From Streptomyces sp. TLI_171 (lineage in GTDB: Bacteria; Actinomycetota; Actinomycetes; Streptomycetales; Streptomycetaceae): a DNA stretch of 64,000 bases. The DNA lies in the NCBI RefSeq assembly GCF_003610255.1, contig NZ_RAPS01000001.1, positions 1,054,001 through 1,118,000 of the forward strand. The letters are read 5' to 3'. The notes under the pieces were generated by a model. That model made no database searches. It saw only the letters and a program-made list of their open reading frames with translations, and had not been told where the DNA came from. Shown in pieces: positions 57,250-64,000 of the stretch (its first letter is position 1; every line of letters begins with the position of its first letter). Both the position numbers and the translations under genes were made by a program.

Positions 57250-57675
57250 TCAGCCGGTGGCGGGGGCGGCGGCCAGCATCCGCAGCAGCGGGGTGACGTC
57301 CCGTTCGAAGGTGTGCTCGCGGAGCATGGTGGTCCAGCGGCCGTTCTCGTGACGCCACACGAACAGGTAGCGGCCGGGTACCCCGTCCTCGTTGCGGTGC
57401 ATCACGATCGTTCCCCGGTCGCCCTGCCGCGAGGTGCGCACGAACTCGACGTCGTCGACGTCCGTCCCGATCCGTTCGCCCCGCTCGCTCAGTGCCCGGA
57501 ACCGGGCCATGAAGTGCGCCTTCGTCAGCACGGCCACCTGGCCGGCCTCGTCGGTCCTGATGTTCCGGAACTCGGGGTCGTACAGCGCGTCGAGCGCCGC
57601 CACGTCCGTGGCCAGACCGGCGGCCAGGTACTCCCGCATCCGTGCGACCAGCGTCTCGTCCAGGGTCTCGCTCAT
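57250..57675 (-). CDS. NTF2-like / SnoaL-type protein
   Basis: 141 residues from ATG 57675. The cone-fold pattern is LVARMREYLAAGLATDVAAL, ALYDPEFRNIRTDEAG, FMARFRALSERGERIGTDVD and YLFVWRHENGRWTTMLREHT. Such small proteins are often isomerases, cyclases or ester-handling enzymes, but many have no known role; this one resembles the DUF4440-like group. It converges with lanL with an 8-base gap; a tailoring role for the peptide is possible but unsupported. Confidence 0.8.
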   Translation of the reverse strand: MSETLDETLVARMREYLAAGLATDVAALDALYDPEFRNIRTDEAGQVAVLTKAHFMARFRALSERGERIGTDVDDVEFVRTSRQGDRGTIVMHRNEDGVPGRYLFVWRHENGRWTTMLREHTFERDVTPLLRMLAAAPATG

Positions 57676-57875
57676 CGTGTCCTCCACCTCGCCGGCTCTC
57701 CCTCGGGGGCGGTCCGGCCCCGTGGTCTCCACTCTGGCCCGGCCCGGTGTCGGCGCACCGGCAACTCGCTGTCGGCCTCCCTGCACGGCGCTGTCACGGC
57801 CTGTCGTATCCTGTCCGGTTCGCCTTCCGGCGTACGCCGACCGCGGTCGGCCGGGCGTGCGCAGGGACGGTCACC

Positions 57876-58847
57876 GTGGTCGTGGAACTGTGGGAACGGG
57901 CGCTCCACCAGCGGGGCGGGAGCTCGAAGGTGCTGGTCTCGGACGGACAGGTGGTGGTGCACGAGCGGAGGTCCCGGCTGGTGTGCCTGGATGCGGCGGA
58001 CGGCACCCTGCGCTGGGACCGCCCGGTGGGCCCGTGGCCGCGCGCGCTGGTCAACGCCGGCGGCCGGGTGCTGGTGGTGTCGAACGACCGGTTGAGCTGC
58101 CTGGACCCGCGGACCGGCGATCCGCACTGGCAGGTCGGCCTCCCGCGCTGGAGCGCCCACGTGGCGGTCGCGGACGGCGCGGTGCTGACCGGCGGCTGGC
58201 GCGGGTACACGGCCCCCGCCGCCTTCGACCTGGCGGACGGCCGGCCCCGCTGGACCTCGCCGGCGCGGTCCAGGACCGAACTGCCGGTCGCCTGGGCAGG
58301 CGGGTTCCTGCTGGGCGACGGGCCCCGCGCCTGGCTGCTCGACCCGCGGGACGGGCGGGAGGCGGCGTCCTGGCGGCTCCCGCTGCCGCTGGCCGGCGCC
58401 GACGGCGGCGCGGTGTTCACCGTCCTCGACGAGGACCGCTGCGTGGCGGTCTGCGGCAGCCGCACCCTCGCCGTGCTGCACCGCGGCGGCCAGGTCGAGC
58501 TGCTCCGGCCGCACCGCCATCCGCTGCTGGGCGGGGCGCCGCTGCGCGCGGACGGCCTGCTCTGGCTGCGCGAGGCCCGGCCCGGCGGCTGGGTCGCGGT
58601 CGACCCGCTGGACGGGATCCCCTGGCGGCGCACCGCGCTCCCCGGCCGGCCGGTGGCCGCGGGCGTGGTCCGGACGGCGGGCGGCGTCGCGGTCGCGCTG
58701 GAGGACGGCGCACTGCTGCGCGCGCCCGGAGTGCCGTCGCCCGCCGGACGGGAGCGGGTCGGCGACCGGATCGCGGCCGTGCACGAGTTGGGCGCCGACC
58801 GGCTGCTGGCCGTCACCCGCAGCAGCCTGCGCGCCTGGCAGCTCTGA
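57876..58847 (+). CDS. PQQ-like beta-propeller repeat protein
   Basis: 323 residues from GTG 57876 with AGGGACGG upstream. Successive blades show the PQQ-repeat pattern: RLVCLDAADGTLRWDRPVG, RLSCLDPRTGDPHWQVGLP, AAFDLADGRPRWTSPA, WLLDPRDGREAASWRLP. No signal peptide or membrane anchor, so it is probably a cytoplasmic binding scaffold. The function is unknown. The upstream in-frame extension to 57642 lies antisense to the neighbour and is unlikely to be coding. Confidence 0.8.
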   Translation: MVVELWERALHQRGGSSKVLVSDGQVVVHERRSRLVCLDAADGTLRWDRPVGPWPRALVNAGGRVLVVSNDRLSCLDPRTGDPHWQVGLPRWSAHVAVADGAVLTGGWRGYTAPAAFDLADGRPRWTSPARSRTELPVAWAGGFLLGDGPRAWLLDPRDGREAASWRLPLPLAGADGGAVFTVLDEDRCVAVCGSRTLAVLHRGGQVELLRPHRHPLLGGAPLRADGLLWLREARPGGWVAVDPLDGIPWRRTALPGRPVAAGVVRTAGGVAVALEDGALLRAPGVPSPAGRERVGDRIAAVHELGADRLLAVTRSSLRAWQL

Positions 58848-59050
58848 CGCCCACACCCCCGGGCCCCCGTTCGCGCAGGTCGCGCTCGACGCCTCCGGGC
58901 CCGACCGTCACCGCCACCGCCACCGCCGGGGCCTTCGGCGAGCGCCTCGCCGCCCCTGAACGGCGGCCCGTGTTCGCCCGCGCCAGCCGCCCGGAACTGC
59001 CCTGACGGCCCGTCATGGGACGCCACGGCACCCTGTTGTACCGTCGAACG

Positions 59051-59941
59051 GTGATCGACTCCGCGCCGGTGCGCCTGGCGACCTTCAACGTGCTGCACGG
59101 CCGGCAGGTCCTCGCCGACGGCCGCCCCTCGGTGACGGCCGAGGGGACCGCCACCGTGGGACCGCTGGTCGAGGCGGTCGCCGCGCTGGACGCCGACGTC
59201 CTGGCGCTCCAGGAACTCGACCGGTTCCAGCCCCGCTCGGGACGGGTGGACCAGGCGCGGGCGCTCGCGGAGGCGCTGGAGGTCGCCGACTGGCGCTACG
59301 GCTCCGCGCTGCACGCCCGCTCGGTGCCGGGCCGGACCTGGGAGGTCGACCGGTCCGAGCCGGGACTGCGGGTGTACGGCCCGCCGGGGGTCGGGCACGA
59401 CGGCGAGTCCCCTTCGCACGGGGTCGCCCTGCTGTCCCGGCTGCCGGTGCTGGAGTGGCGGGCCCGCCGGTTCACCGCGCCGCCCGTCGCGCTGCCGCTG
59501 CGCACGGCCGGGCGAGCGGGCCTGACGGTGATCCGCGACCGGCCACGGGCGGCGCTGGCCGCCGTCCTGGCGGGGCCGCGCGGCCCGTTCACGGCGGTGG
59601 CGCTGCACCTGTCCTTCGTCCCCGGGTGGAACCTCCGTCAACTCCTCGCCGTGCACCGCTGGATCGCCGACCTGCCCCGGCCGCACCTGCTGCTCGGTGA
59701 CCTCAACCTGCCGGGCGCGCTGCCCGCCGCCGCCCTCCGCGCAGCCGACCGGTCGGCCCGCCGTCCGCCGTCCGGCTGGCGGGACCTGGCCCGCGCGGCG
59801 ACCTTCCCCGCGCACCGTCCGCGGCTGCAGCTCGACCACATCCTGGCCGGCGGTCCCGGCCCGGACGTCCCGACTGCCGTGCGGTCGCCGGCCATGACGA
59901 TCTCCGACCACCGCCCGCTGGTGGTCGAGCTGTCACTGTGA
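59051..59941 (+). CDS. Endonuclease/exonuclease/phosphatase-family protein
   Basis: 296 residues from GTG 59051 (ATG 59015 is an alternative, 308 residues). The fold's motifs are in order: LATFNVLHG, LALQELDRF (metal Glu), ALHLSFVPGWN, LLLGDLNLPG (catalytic Asp-Asn), LQLDHILAG and the terminal SDHRPLVVEL (catalytic His). Relatives cleave DNA, inositol phosphates or sphingomyelin. No signal peptide, so cytoplasmic. A TACCGT box at 59038-59043 ends 7 bases before the GTG, which would give a leaderless mRNA and supports the shorter start. Confidence 0.88.
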   Translation: MIDSAPVRLATFNVLHGRQVLADGRPSVTAEGTATVGPLVEAVAALDADVLALQELDRFQPRSGRVDQARALAEALEVADWRYGSALHARSVPGRTWEVDRSEPGLRVYGPPGVGHDGESPSHGVALLSRLPVLEWRARRFTAPPVALPLRTAGRAGLTVIRDRPRAALAAVLAGPRGPFTAVALHLSFVPGWNLRQLLAVHRWIADLPRPHLLLGDLNLPGALPAAALRAADRSARRPPSGWRDLARAATFPAHRPRLQLDHILAGGPGPDVPTAVRSPAMTISDHRPLVVELSL

Positions 59942-59945
59942 CCGG

Positions 59946-60145
59946 GCCGGCAGCCTGGCCCTCGACCAACCGGTGGAAGAAAATCGGGGTCGCGATGCTG
60001 TGCAAGCACCAGAGACTGCGACTCCGAAGGTGCCGCAGCCGGCAGCCGGGCCCTCGACCAACCGGTAGGAATATCGGGTCGCGGGATGCTGCGCCGGCAC
60101 GAGAGACTGCGCAGCTGATCACCGTTCGACCTCGAAGGTGCCGCA
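59946..60145 (+). repeat. Tandem imperfect duplication (92 and 108 bp)
   Basis: Unit 1 (59946-60037) and unit 2 (60038-60145) both run from GCCGGCAGCC and CCCTCGACCAACCGGT, through ATCGGG, GATGCTG and GAGACTGCG, to CGAAGGTGCCGCA. Unit 2 has about 16 extra bases near its end. Unit 2 ends on the ATG of the next gene, so the duplication copied that gene's promoter/ribosome-site region. Confidence 0.75.
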
Positions 60146-61107
60146 TGACCGCTCCGCTCCCGCCCGACCGCCCGCAGCCGCAGGACGCGCCGCCGGCTCC
60201 CAATCCGTGGGCGGTGCCCACCGGCTCCGCCGGGCGGGCGGCCGAACCGCAGCCGTTCCCGTACCCGTACCCGTATCCCGCCGGTCCGCTCCCGGCGGGC
60301 GGCCGGAGCGGGCCGCAGAACGGGCAGGGCACGGCGGCTCTGGTGCTCGGCCTCATCGGCGCGGTCCTCGGCCTGGCCCTGGTGCTGGCCTGGCTGGCCT
60401 GGCTGCCCGCGCTGCTCGCCGTGGTGTTCGGCGGTGTCGGCCTGAGCCTGGCCCGCCAGGGCTTGGCGACCAACCGGCGGGCGGCGCTGGCCGGTCTGAG
60501 CCTGGGTCTCGCGGGCCTGCTGCTCTCGCTCGGCGGCGGCCTCTGGACGGTCGCCGAGGCACGCTCCGCGGAGCGTGCGCGGGCCGCCGCCCGTGAGCGG
60601 GCGGTGCAGGAGGACAGGGCCCGCGACGCCGAGCGGCAGCGCGTCCGGGACGAGGCGCGGCGGGCGGCCGACGCGGCGGAGCAGGAGCGGCTCGCGGACG
60701 AGCGCGCCCGCCGGCTGCCCTTCGGCGGCAGCTACACCTACCCGGACGGGCTGAAGGTCACCATGGCGCCGCCGACCCCGTTCGAGCCGGACGGCCGCGT
60801 CTTCGCGCCGCCGAAGAACTCCACCTTCGTCCAGGTCCGGATCACCGTCGTCAACACCGGCTCCGCGCCGATCTCCCTGCACGGTTCCGGCGGCTTCGCC
60901 CGGGACGCTGCCGGCACCCTGCTCCACCCGATGGTCGGGGAGGGCGAGTACGAGCCGCTCGCCGACGCGCTGGCCCCCGGCGCGACGAGCACCTCGCTGG
61001 ACTCGTACGCCCTGCCGAACGCGGCGGCGGACCGGCTGAAGGTCGACTTCAGCCACACCACGCCCGGGGAGCGCAGGACGGTGATCTGGACCGGCTCGCC
61101 CCGCTGA
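60145..61107 (+). CDS. DUF4190-like membrane protein with C-terminal DUF4352-like domain
   Basis: 320 residues from ATG 60145. A ~60-residue Pro-rich cytoplasmic N terminus (FPYPYPYPAGPLPAGG) precedes two membrane helices (TAALVLGLIGAVLGLALVLA and LAGLSLGLAGLLLSLGGGLW) in the DUF4190 arrangement. An Arg/Glu/Ala-rich helix of ~60 residues, likely a coiled coil, follows. The C-terminal ~110 residues (FVQVRITVVNTGSAPISLHG) resemble the Ig-like DUF4352 domain outside the cell. Function unknown. Its start region was duplicated upstream. Confidence 0.75.
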   Translation: MTAPLPPDRPQPQDAPPAPNPWAVPTGSAGRAAEPQPFPYPYPYPAGPLPAGGRSGPQNGQGTAALVLGLIGAVLGLALVLAWLAWLPALLAVVFGGVGLSLARQGLATNRRAALAGLSLGLAGLLLSLGGGLWTVAEARSAERARAAARERAVQEDRARDAERQRVRDEARRAADAAEQERLADERARRLPFGGSYTYPDGLKVTMAPPTPFEPDGRVFAPPKNSTFVQVRITVVNTGSAPISLHGSGGFARDAAGTLLHPMVGEGEYEPLADALAPGATSTSLDSYALPNAAADRLKVDFSHTTPGERRTVIWTGSPR

Positions 61108-61191
61108 TCCGATGTCACACTCCGCGGCCGGTGCCGCTCTCGGGTCCGACCGCCCGCGAGGGCGTCGCGGATCGGATGGAGGAGCAGACAG

Positions 61192-62031
61192 ATGATCATG
61201 GTGACGGGTGCGACCGGAACCGTCGGACGTGAAGTGGTTGACCTGCTGGTCGGGCGCGGCGAGCAGGTCGCGGCGGTGACCCGCGACCCGGCCGGCCCGG
61301 TCGCCGGCGGCGCGCGGCGGGTGGTCGGCGACCCGTCCGCCCCGCGGTCGCTCGCGGCGGCGCTGAACGGCGTCGAGGCCCTGCTGCTCAGCCCGCGCGC
61401 GGCCGGCGGCGCCAGTGCCGACCTGCTGGCGCTGGCGGCCGGACGCGGCGTGCGGCGGGTGGTGGTGCTGTCCGCGGTCACCGTCGAGTACGGCGGCGGC
61501 TACCGGCGCTTCGCGGCGGAGTTCGCCCGGGTCGAGGAGGCGGCCAAGGCCTCCGGGCTGGCCTGGACCCTGCTGCGCTGCGCGGACTTCGCCGCCAACT
61601 CGCTCGCCTGGGCGCCGCAGATCCGGGCGACCGGCCGGGCCCGGGGCGTGCACGGCGACGCCGCCACTTCGCCCGTCCACCAGCGCGACCTCGCGGAGGT
61701 CGCCGTCCGGGCGCTGCTGGACCCGGCCCACGCGGGGCGGGCGTACGCGCTCACCGGGCCGCAGTCGCTGACCCAGCGCGACCGGGCCCGGCTGATCGGC
61801 CGGGCGATCGGCCGGGAGGTGCCGTTCGAGGAGGTGCGGCCGGAGGAGCTGCGCCGGGCGCTGCTCGCCCAGGGACTTCCCGCGGACGTGCCGGACCGGC
61901 TGATCGGCTACGCGGCCGCCTGCCTGGCCGAACCGGGCCCGACCACGGACACGGTGGCCCGGCTGCTGGGACGCCCCGCGCTGGCGTTCGCCGACTGGGC
62001 CGCCGAGAACGCGGCGGCCTTCCGGAGCTGA
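61192..62031 (+). CDS. NmrA-like NAD(P)-binding protein
   Basis: 279 residues from ATG 61192 with GGAGG upstream. It starts with the Rossmann motif MVTGATGTVGREVVDLLVGR, then VVVLSAVTVEYGG, and a C-terminal part LRCADFAANSLAWAPQIRAT with HQRDLAEVAVRALLD, as in NmrA/quinone-oxidoreductase-like atypical short-chain dehydrogenases. Members are NADPH sensors or reductases. Cytoplasmic. The immediate neighbours give no hint of its substrate. Confidence 0.88.
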   Translation: MIMVTGATGTVGREVVDLLVGRGEQVAAVTRDPAGPVAGGARRVVGDPSAPRSLAAALNGVEALLLSPRAAGGASADLLALAAGRGVRRVVVLSAVTVEYGGGYRRFAAEFARVEEAAKASGLAWTLLRCADFAANSLAWAPQIRATGRARGVHGDAATSPVHQRDLAEVAVRALLDPAHAGRAYALTGPQSLTQRDRARLIGRAIGREVPFEEVRPEELRRALLAQGLPADVPDRLIGYAAACLAEPGPTTDTVARLLGRPALAFADWAAENAAAFRS

Positions 62032-62072
62032 CGGCCCGTCACCGTCCCGTCGGCGCCGTCGCCGACGCCCCG

Positions 62073-62936
62073 TCAGAGCAGCAGCGCGCCCGCCACGGCC
62101 GTCGCCGCGAGCAGCCCGGCGACCGCGGCGTGGATCGTCACGTCGCGGTCCGCCGAGCGGTGGTCGGCCGCGGGGTCCAGGGTGAACTCGGCCGGGTCGG
62201 CGGGCGAGTAGTGGACGGTGACGGCCCGGCCGCGCGCGCCGGCCGGGCCGGGCAGGTGCTCGGTGCAGAAAGCGGTGACGGCCCGGCCGTCGCGGGTGGT
62301 GAAGGCGAGGACCGGGGTGATGGTGGTGGAGACGCCGCCGTCGTCCTGGTCGACGCTGACGTCCTTCAGCACCGCGACCACCTCGCCCGGGGCCGTCTCC
62401 ATCCCGGCCAGCCGGCGCAGCCGCGCGTTCTTGGCGCGCACCGCCCCGGGCAGTTGGCTCGCACCGGCCAGCGCCCCCGGGACGCCGACCCCGATCAGCG
62501 CCCACGGCCAGGCCCAGTCGATCGCGGCCAGCACCACCAGTCCGACGTACACCAGGAACAGCGCGAACGCCGGCCACCCCAGCCCGCGGCCGGGCGGGTC
62601 CGGGAGGCGCGCGAACCGGTACGCGTGCGGCCGTCCGCGCGGATGGTTGACGCCGATCTCCCGGCCCTCCCAGGCTTCGGTGATCGGCTCGCCGCGCTCA
62701 CCGTCGTTGGTCACCGTGACCTGCTGCCCGGACGCCGGGTCGCGGTAGCCGACCACCACCGAGATCCCACCGCGCCGGGACCCGCCGTGCCGCGGCGGCC
62801 GCACCCGCTCGATCCGGCCGGTCAGCCGGACCGTCCGCTGCGCTCCGGTCAGCCCGGCCAGCGACCGGCCGACCCCGACCAGCGCCGCCGCGCCCCACAC
62901 CGCGCACCACAGGCGCAGCCACTCGTCCCACCCCAT
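62073..62936 (-). CDS. DUF3592-like membrane protein
   Basis: 287 residues from ATG 62936. Two copies of a DUF3592-like beta domain flank membrane helices. One runs from VRLTGRIERVRPP through ISVVVGYRDPASGQQVTV; the other from PGEVVAVLKDVSVDQ through TPVLAFTTRDGRAVTAF and RAVTVHYSPADPAEF. Helices lie near residues 8-28, 125-165 and 265-287. Function unknown; such proteins are common in streptomycetes. The start lies 26 bases after the triplicated 36-bp repeat. Confidence 0.75.
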   Translation of the reverse strand: MGWDEWLRLWCAVWGAAALVGVGRSLAGLTGAQRTVRLTGRIERVRPPRHGGSRRGGISVVVGYRDPASGQQVTVTNDGERGEPITEAWEGREIGVNHPRGRPHAYRFARLPDPPGRGLGWPAFALFLVYVGLVVLAAIDWAWPWALIGVGVPGALAGASQLPGAVRAKNARLRRLAGMETAPGEVVAVLKDVSVDQDDGGVSTTITPVLAFTTRDGRAVTAFCTEHLPGPAGARGRAVTVHYSPADPAEFTLDPAADHRSADRDVTIHAAVAGLLAATAVAGALLL

Positions 62937-62962
62937 GGCACCCCTTCTCGTCGTCGACCCCC

Positions 62963-63077
62963 GCTGCGCCGGACCGCCCTGCCCCGCCGTCAGCCTCCGC
63001 TGCGCCGGACCGCCCTGCCCCGCCGTCAGCCTCCGCTGCGCCGGACCGCCCTGCCCCGCCGTCAGCCTCCGCTGCGC
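62963..63077. repeat. 36-bp tandem repeat (three full copies plus a partial) at the 3' end of the last gene
   Basis: GCTGCGCCGGACCGCCCTGC begins at 62963, 62999 and 63035, with a partial fourth at 63071. Each full unit is 36 bp and contains the last codons of the minus-strand gene with its TGA stop (tca at 63062, 63026 and 62990). The copies look identical, so the expansion is recent. Confidence 0.85.
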
Positions 63078-64000
63078 CCCAGGACCTTGCCCTGCCCGTC
63101 GGCCTCCAAAGTGCCGGTGCCCGTGTCGCCGGTCACCACCACCCGGAGGGTCAGCGCGCCGGTGAGGCCGTCGGCGGTCAGCTGCCAGCTCCGGCCGGAG
63201 CCGACCCGCAGGCTGCTGCTGGCCTCCTCGACCAGGGCGGGCACCCGGTCGTACGGCAGCGCACGCGGGTCGAACCCGCCGGCCGTCACGTCGCTCGGGG
63301 CGAACACCACGGTGAGCAGGCGGTCCTGCACCACGACGGTGAGCGCCTGCCGGGCGTCGTCCTCGGTCAACGCCTCGACGGCCCGGCGCAGTTCGCCCTG
63401 GTCGAGGAGCGAACGGCCTGGCCCGAGGGCGACCGTGCCGGTGCCCGAGGTCACCGTGGTGGTCTCTGACGTCACGGTCGTGGTCCCGGACGTCACCGCC
63501 GCCGGGGGTGCGCCGCCGCCGGCGCCGGCCGGGCGGTCGGGGCCGAACAGGTCCGCGCGGAACAGCACCAGCACCGCGGCGACCCCGAGCAGCACGCCCA
63601 GCAGCGTCAGGAACCCGGCGGCCCGGGCGGGCGCCGGCTCGCCGCCCATGGCCGGACCGGGCACCGAGTCCAGTCGCGCCTCCGCGGCCCGCTGCTCCCA
63701 GTCGGGGGTCGGCCGCCGGACGATCCGCACCTGCCACCGCCGGTCCGGCGGGTACTCGACCACCACCACCGTGCCCGGCCGGTAGTCGGCCAACTCGACC
63801 AGGTTGACCTCCTGCCGGACCTCCACCCGGTACCCGGGCGCGTCGTCCGGCACGACGCTCAGCTCGAACCGCACCGGCACGTCGGTGGCCTCGCCGGGGG
63901 ACGGTTCCAGGCTCTCGACCACCGCCAGCGCCGTGCGCGGCGCGACCGCCCCCTCCCGGCGACGGCGCGGCAGCGTGCCGAGGAGGAACAGCAGCCCGTA
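63062..64000 (-). CDS. Membrane protein of unknown function (5' end outside window)
   Basis: The frame is open to the window edge, so the N terminus is missing; 312 codons are visible. The first visible residues YGLLFLLGTLPRRRR look like the end of a membrane helix. A beta-rich part follows (VPVRFELSVVPDDAPGYRVE, YRPGTVVVVEYPPDRRWQVR), then a helix at FLTLLGVLLGVAAVLVLF, a Thr-rich linker (TSGTTTVTSETTTVTSGTGT) and a ~120-residue domain (ARQALTVVVQDRLLTVVFAP). GTG 63922 is an internal start of low likelihood because protein-like sequence continues upstream. The C terminus is where a 36-bp unit has been triplicated. Confidence 0.65.
   Translation of the reverse strand, partial: YGLLFLLGTLPRRRREGAVAPRTALAVVESLEPSPGEATDVPVRFELSVVPDDAPGYRVEVRQEVNLVELADYRPGTVVVVEYPPDRRWQVRIVRRPTPDWEQRAAEARLDSVPGPAMGGEPAPARAAGFLTLLGVLLGVAAVLVLFRADLFGPDRPAGAGGGAPPAAVTSGTTTVTSETTTVTSGTGTVALGPGRSLLDQGELRRAVEALTEDDARQALTVVVQDRLLTVVFAPSDVTAGGFDPRALPYDRVPALVEEASSSLRVGSGRSWQLTADGLTGALTLRVVVTGDTGTGTLEADGQGKVLGRSGG

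Noticed and set aside
58848..59014. A regulatory RNA or gene before the endonuclease/phosphatase-fold gene
   Set aside because: Low-complexity CACCGC repeats and no stable hairpin or coding potential; only a possible leaderless promoter at 59038 is supported.
62963..63077. A CRISPR-like array
   Set aside because: The 36-bp units are directly adjacent with no spacers, and no cas genes are present; this is a simple tandem repeat.

Overview
This window is high-GC actinomycete chromosome, most likely Streptomyces or the related genus Kitasatospora. The signs are very high third-position GC, frequent GTG/TTG starts behind GGAGG-type ribosome sites, a 388-residue xylose isomerase of Streptomyces type, an AfsR/SARP-like TPR regulator, a secreted GH74 xyloglucanase with a CBM2, and a small lanthipeptide locus. 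No rRNA, tRNA, CRISPR array, insertion sequence or phage module was seen. One gene is cut at each window edge.

Left part (1-9.6 kb): the C-terminal half of a SARP/AfsR-like regulator faces a DHA2 drug exporter. A LacI-type regulator diverges from the exporter. Next come a multi-domain protein resembling polymorphic-toxin immunity proteins and the xyloglucanase. The exporter and xyloglucanase upstream regions both carry direct repeats phased at exactly 11 bp, the geometry recognised by SARP activators.

Sialic acid island (9.6-26 kb): a CE7 esterase, a FadR/FCD regulator, a Sat-type (peptide-family) ABC importer, an N-acetylneuraminate lyase-like enzyme (nanA), a ROK kinase (nanK), the epimerase nanE, a secreted GH33 sialidase, a second FadR paralogue and a NanT-like symporter. 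An inserted TetR/DUF4386 pair sits inside the island. Five near-identical palindromes with the core ACATC-N-GATGT tie the esterase, importer, sialidase and both regulators into one regulon: release sialic acid outside, import it by two routes, then convert it to GlcNAc-6-phosphate inside. The last importer gene has no stop codon of its own.

Middle (26-42.2 kb): a VOC protein, an LLM flavin oxidoreductase, a flavoprotein disulfide reductase, thioredoxin (with a CsoR/CstR-like operator) and YceI. Then an eight-gene minus-strand locus holds pstC, pstA, pstB, three secreted PstS-like or binding-protein-like proteins (two membrane-anchored), a small secreted protein and a sortase-like protein lacking all three catalytic residues. 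A pair of DUF1508/YegP-like genes follows.

Xylose region (42.4-48.5 kb): a frameshifted LacI gene, a CE4 deacetylase, a ROK repressor and divergent xylB/xylA.

Right part (48.5-64 kb): a FAD monooxygenase with a divergent TetR, a phosphatase with a structured leader, a decayed purH 3' end, an MMPL transporter, then lanA-lanL, a two-gene lanthipeptide locus whose synthetase has a ProcM-like three-cysteine zinc site. The remainder is a beta-propeller protein, an endonuclease/phosphatase-fold protein, a DUF4190-like membrane protein behind a tandem duplication, an NmrA-like protein, a DUF3592-like protein and a partial membrane protein whose 3' end is triplicated.
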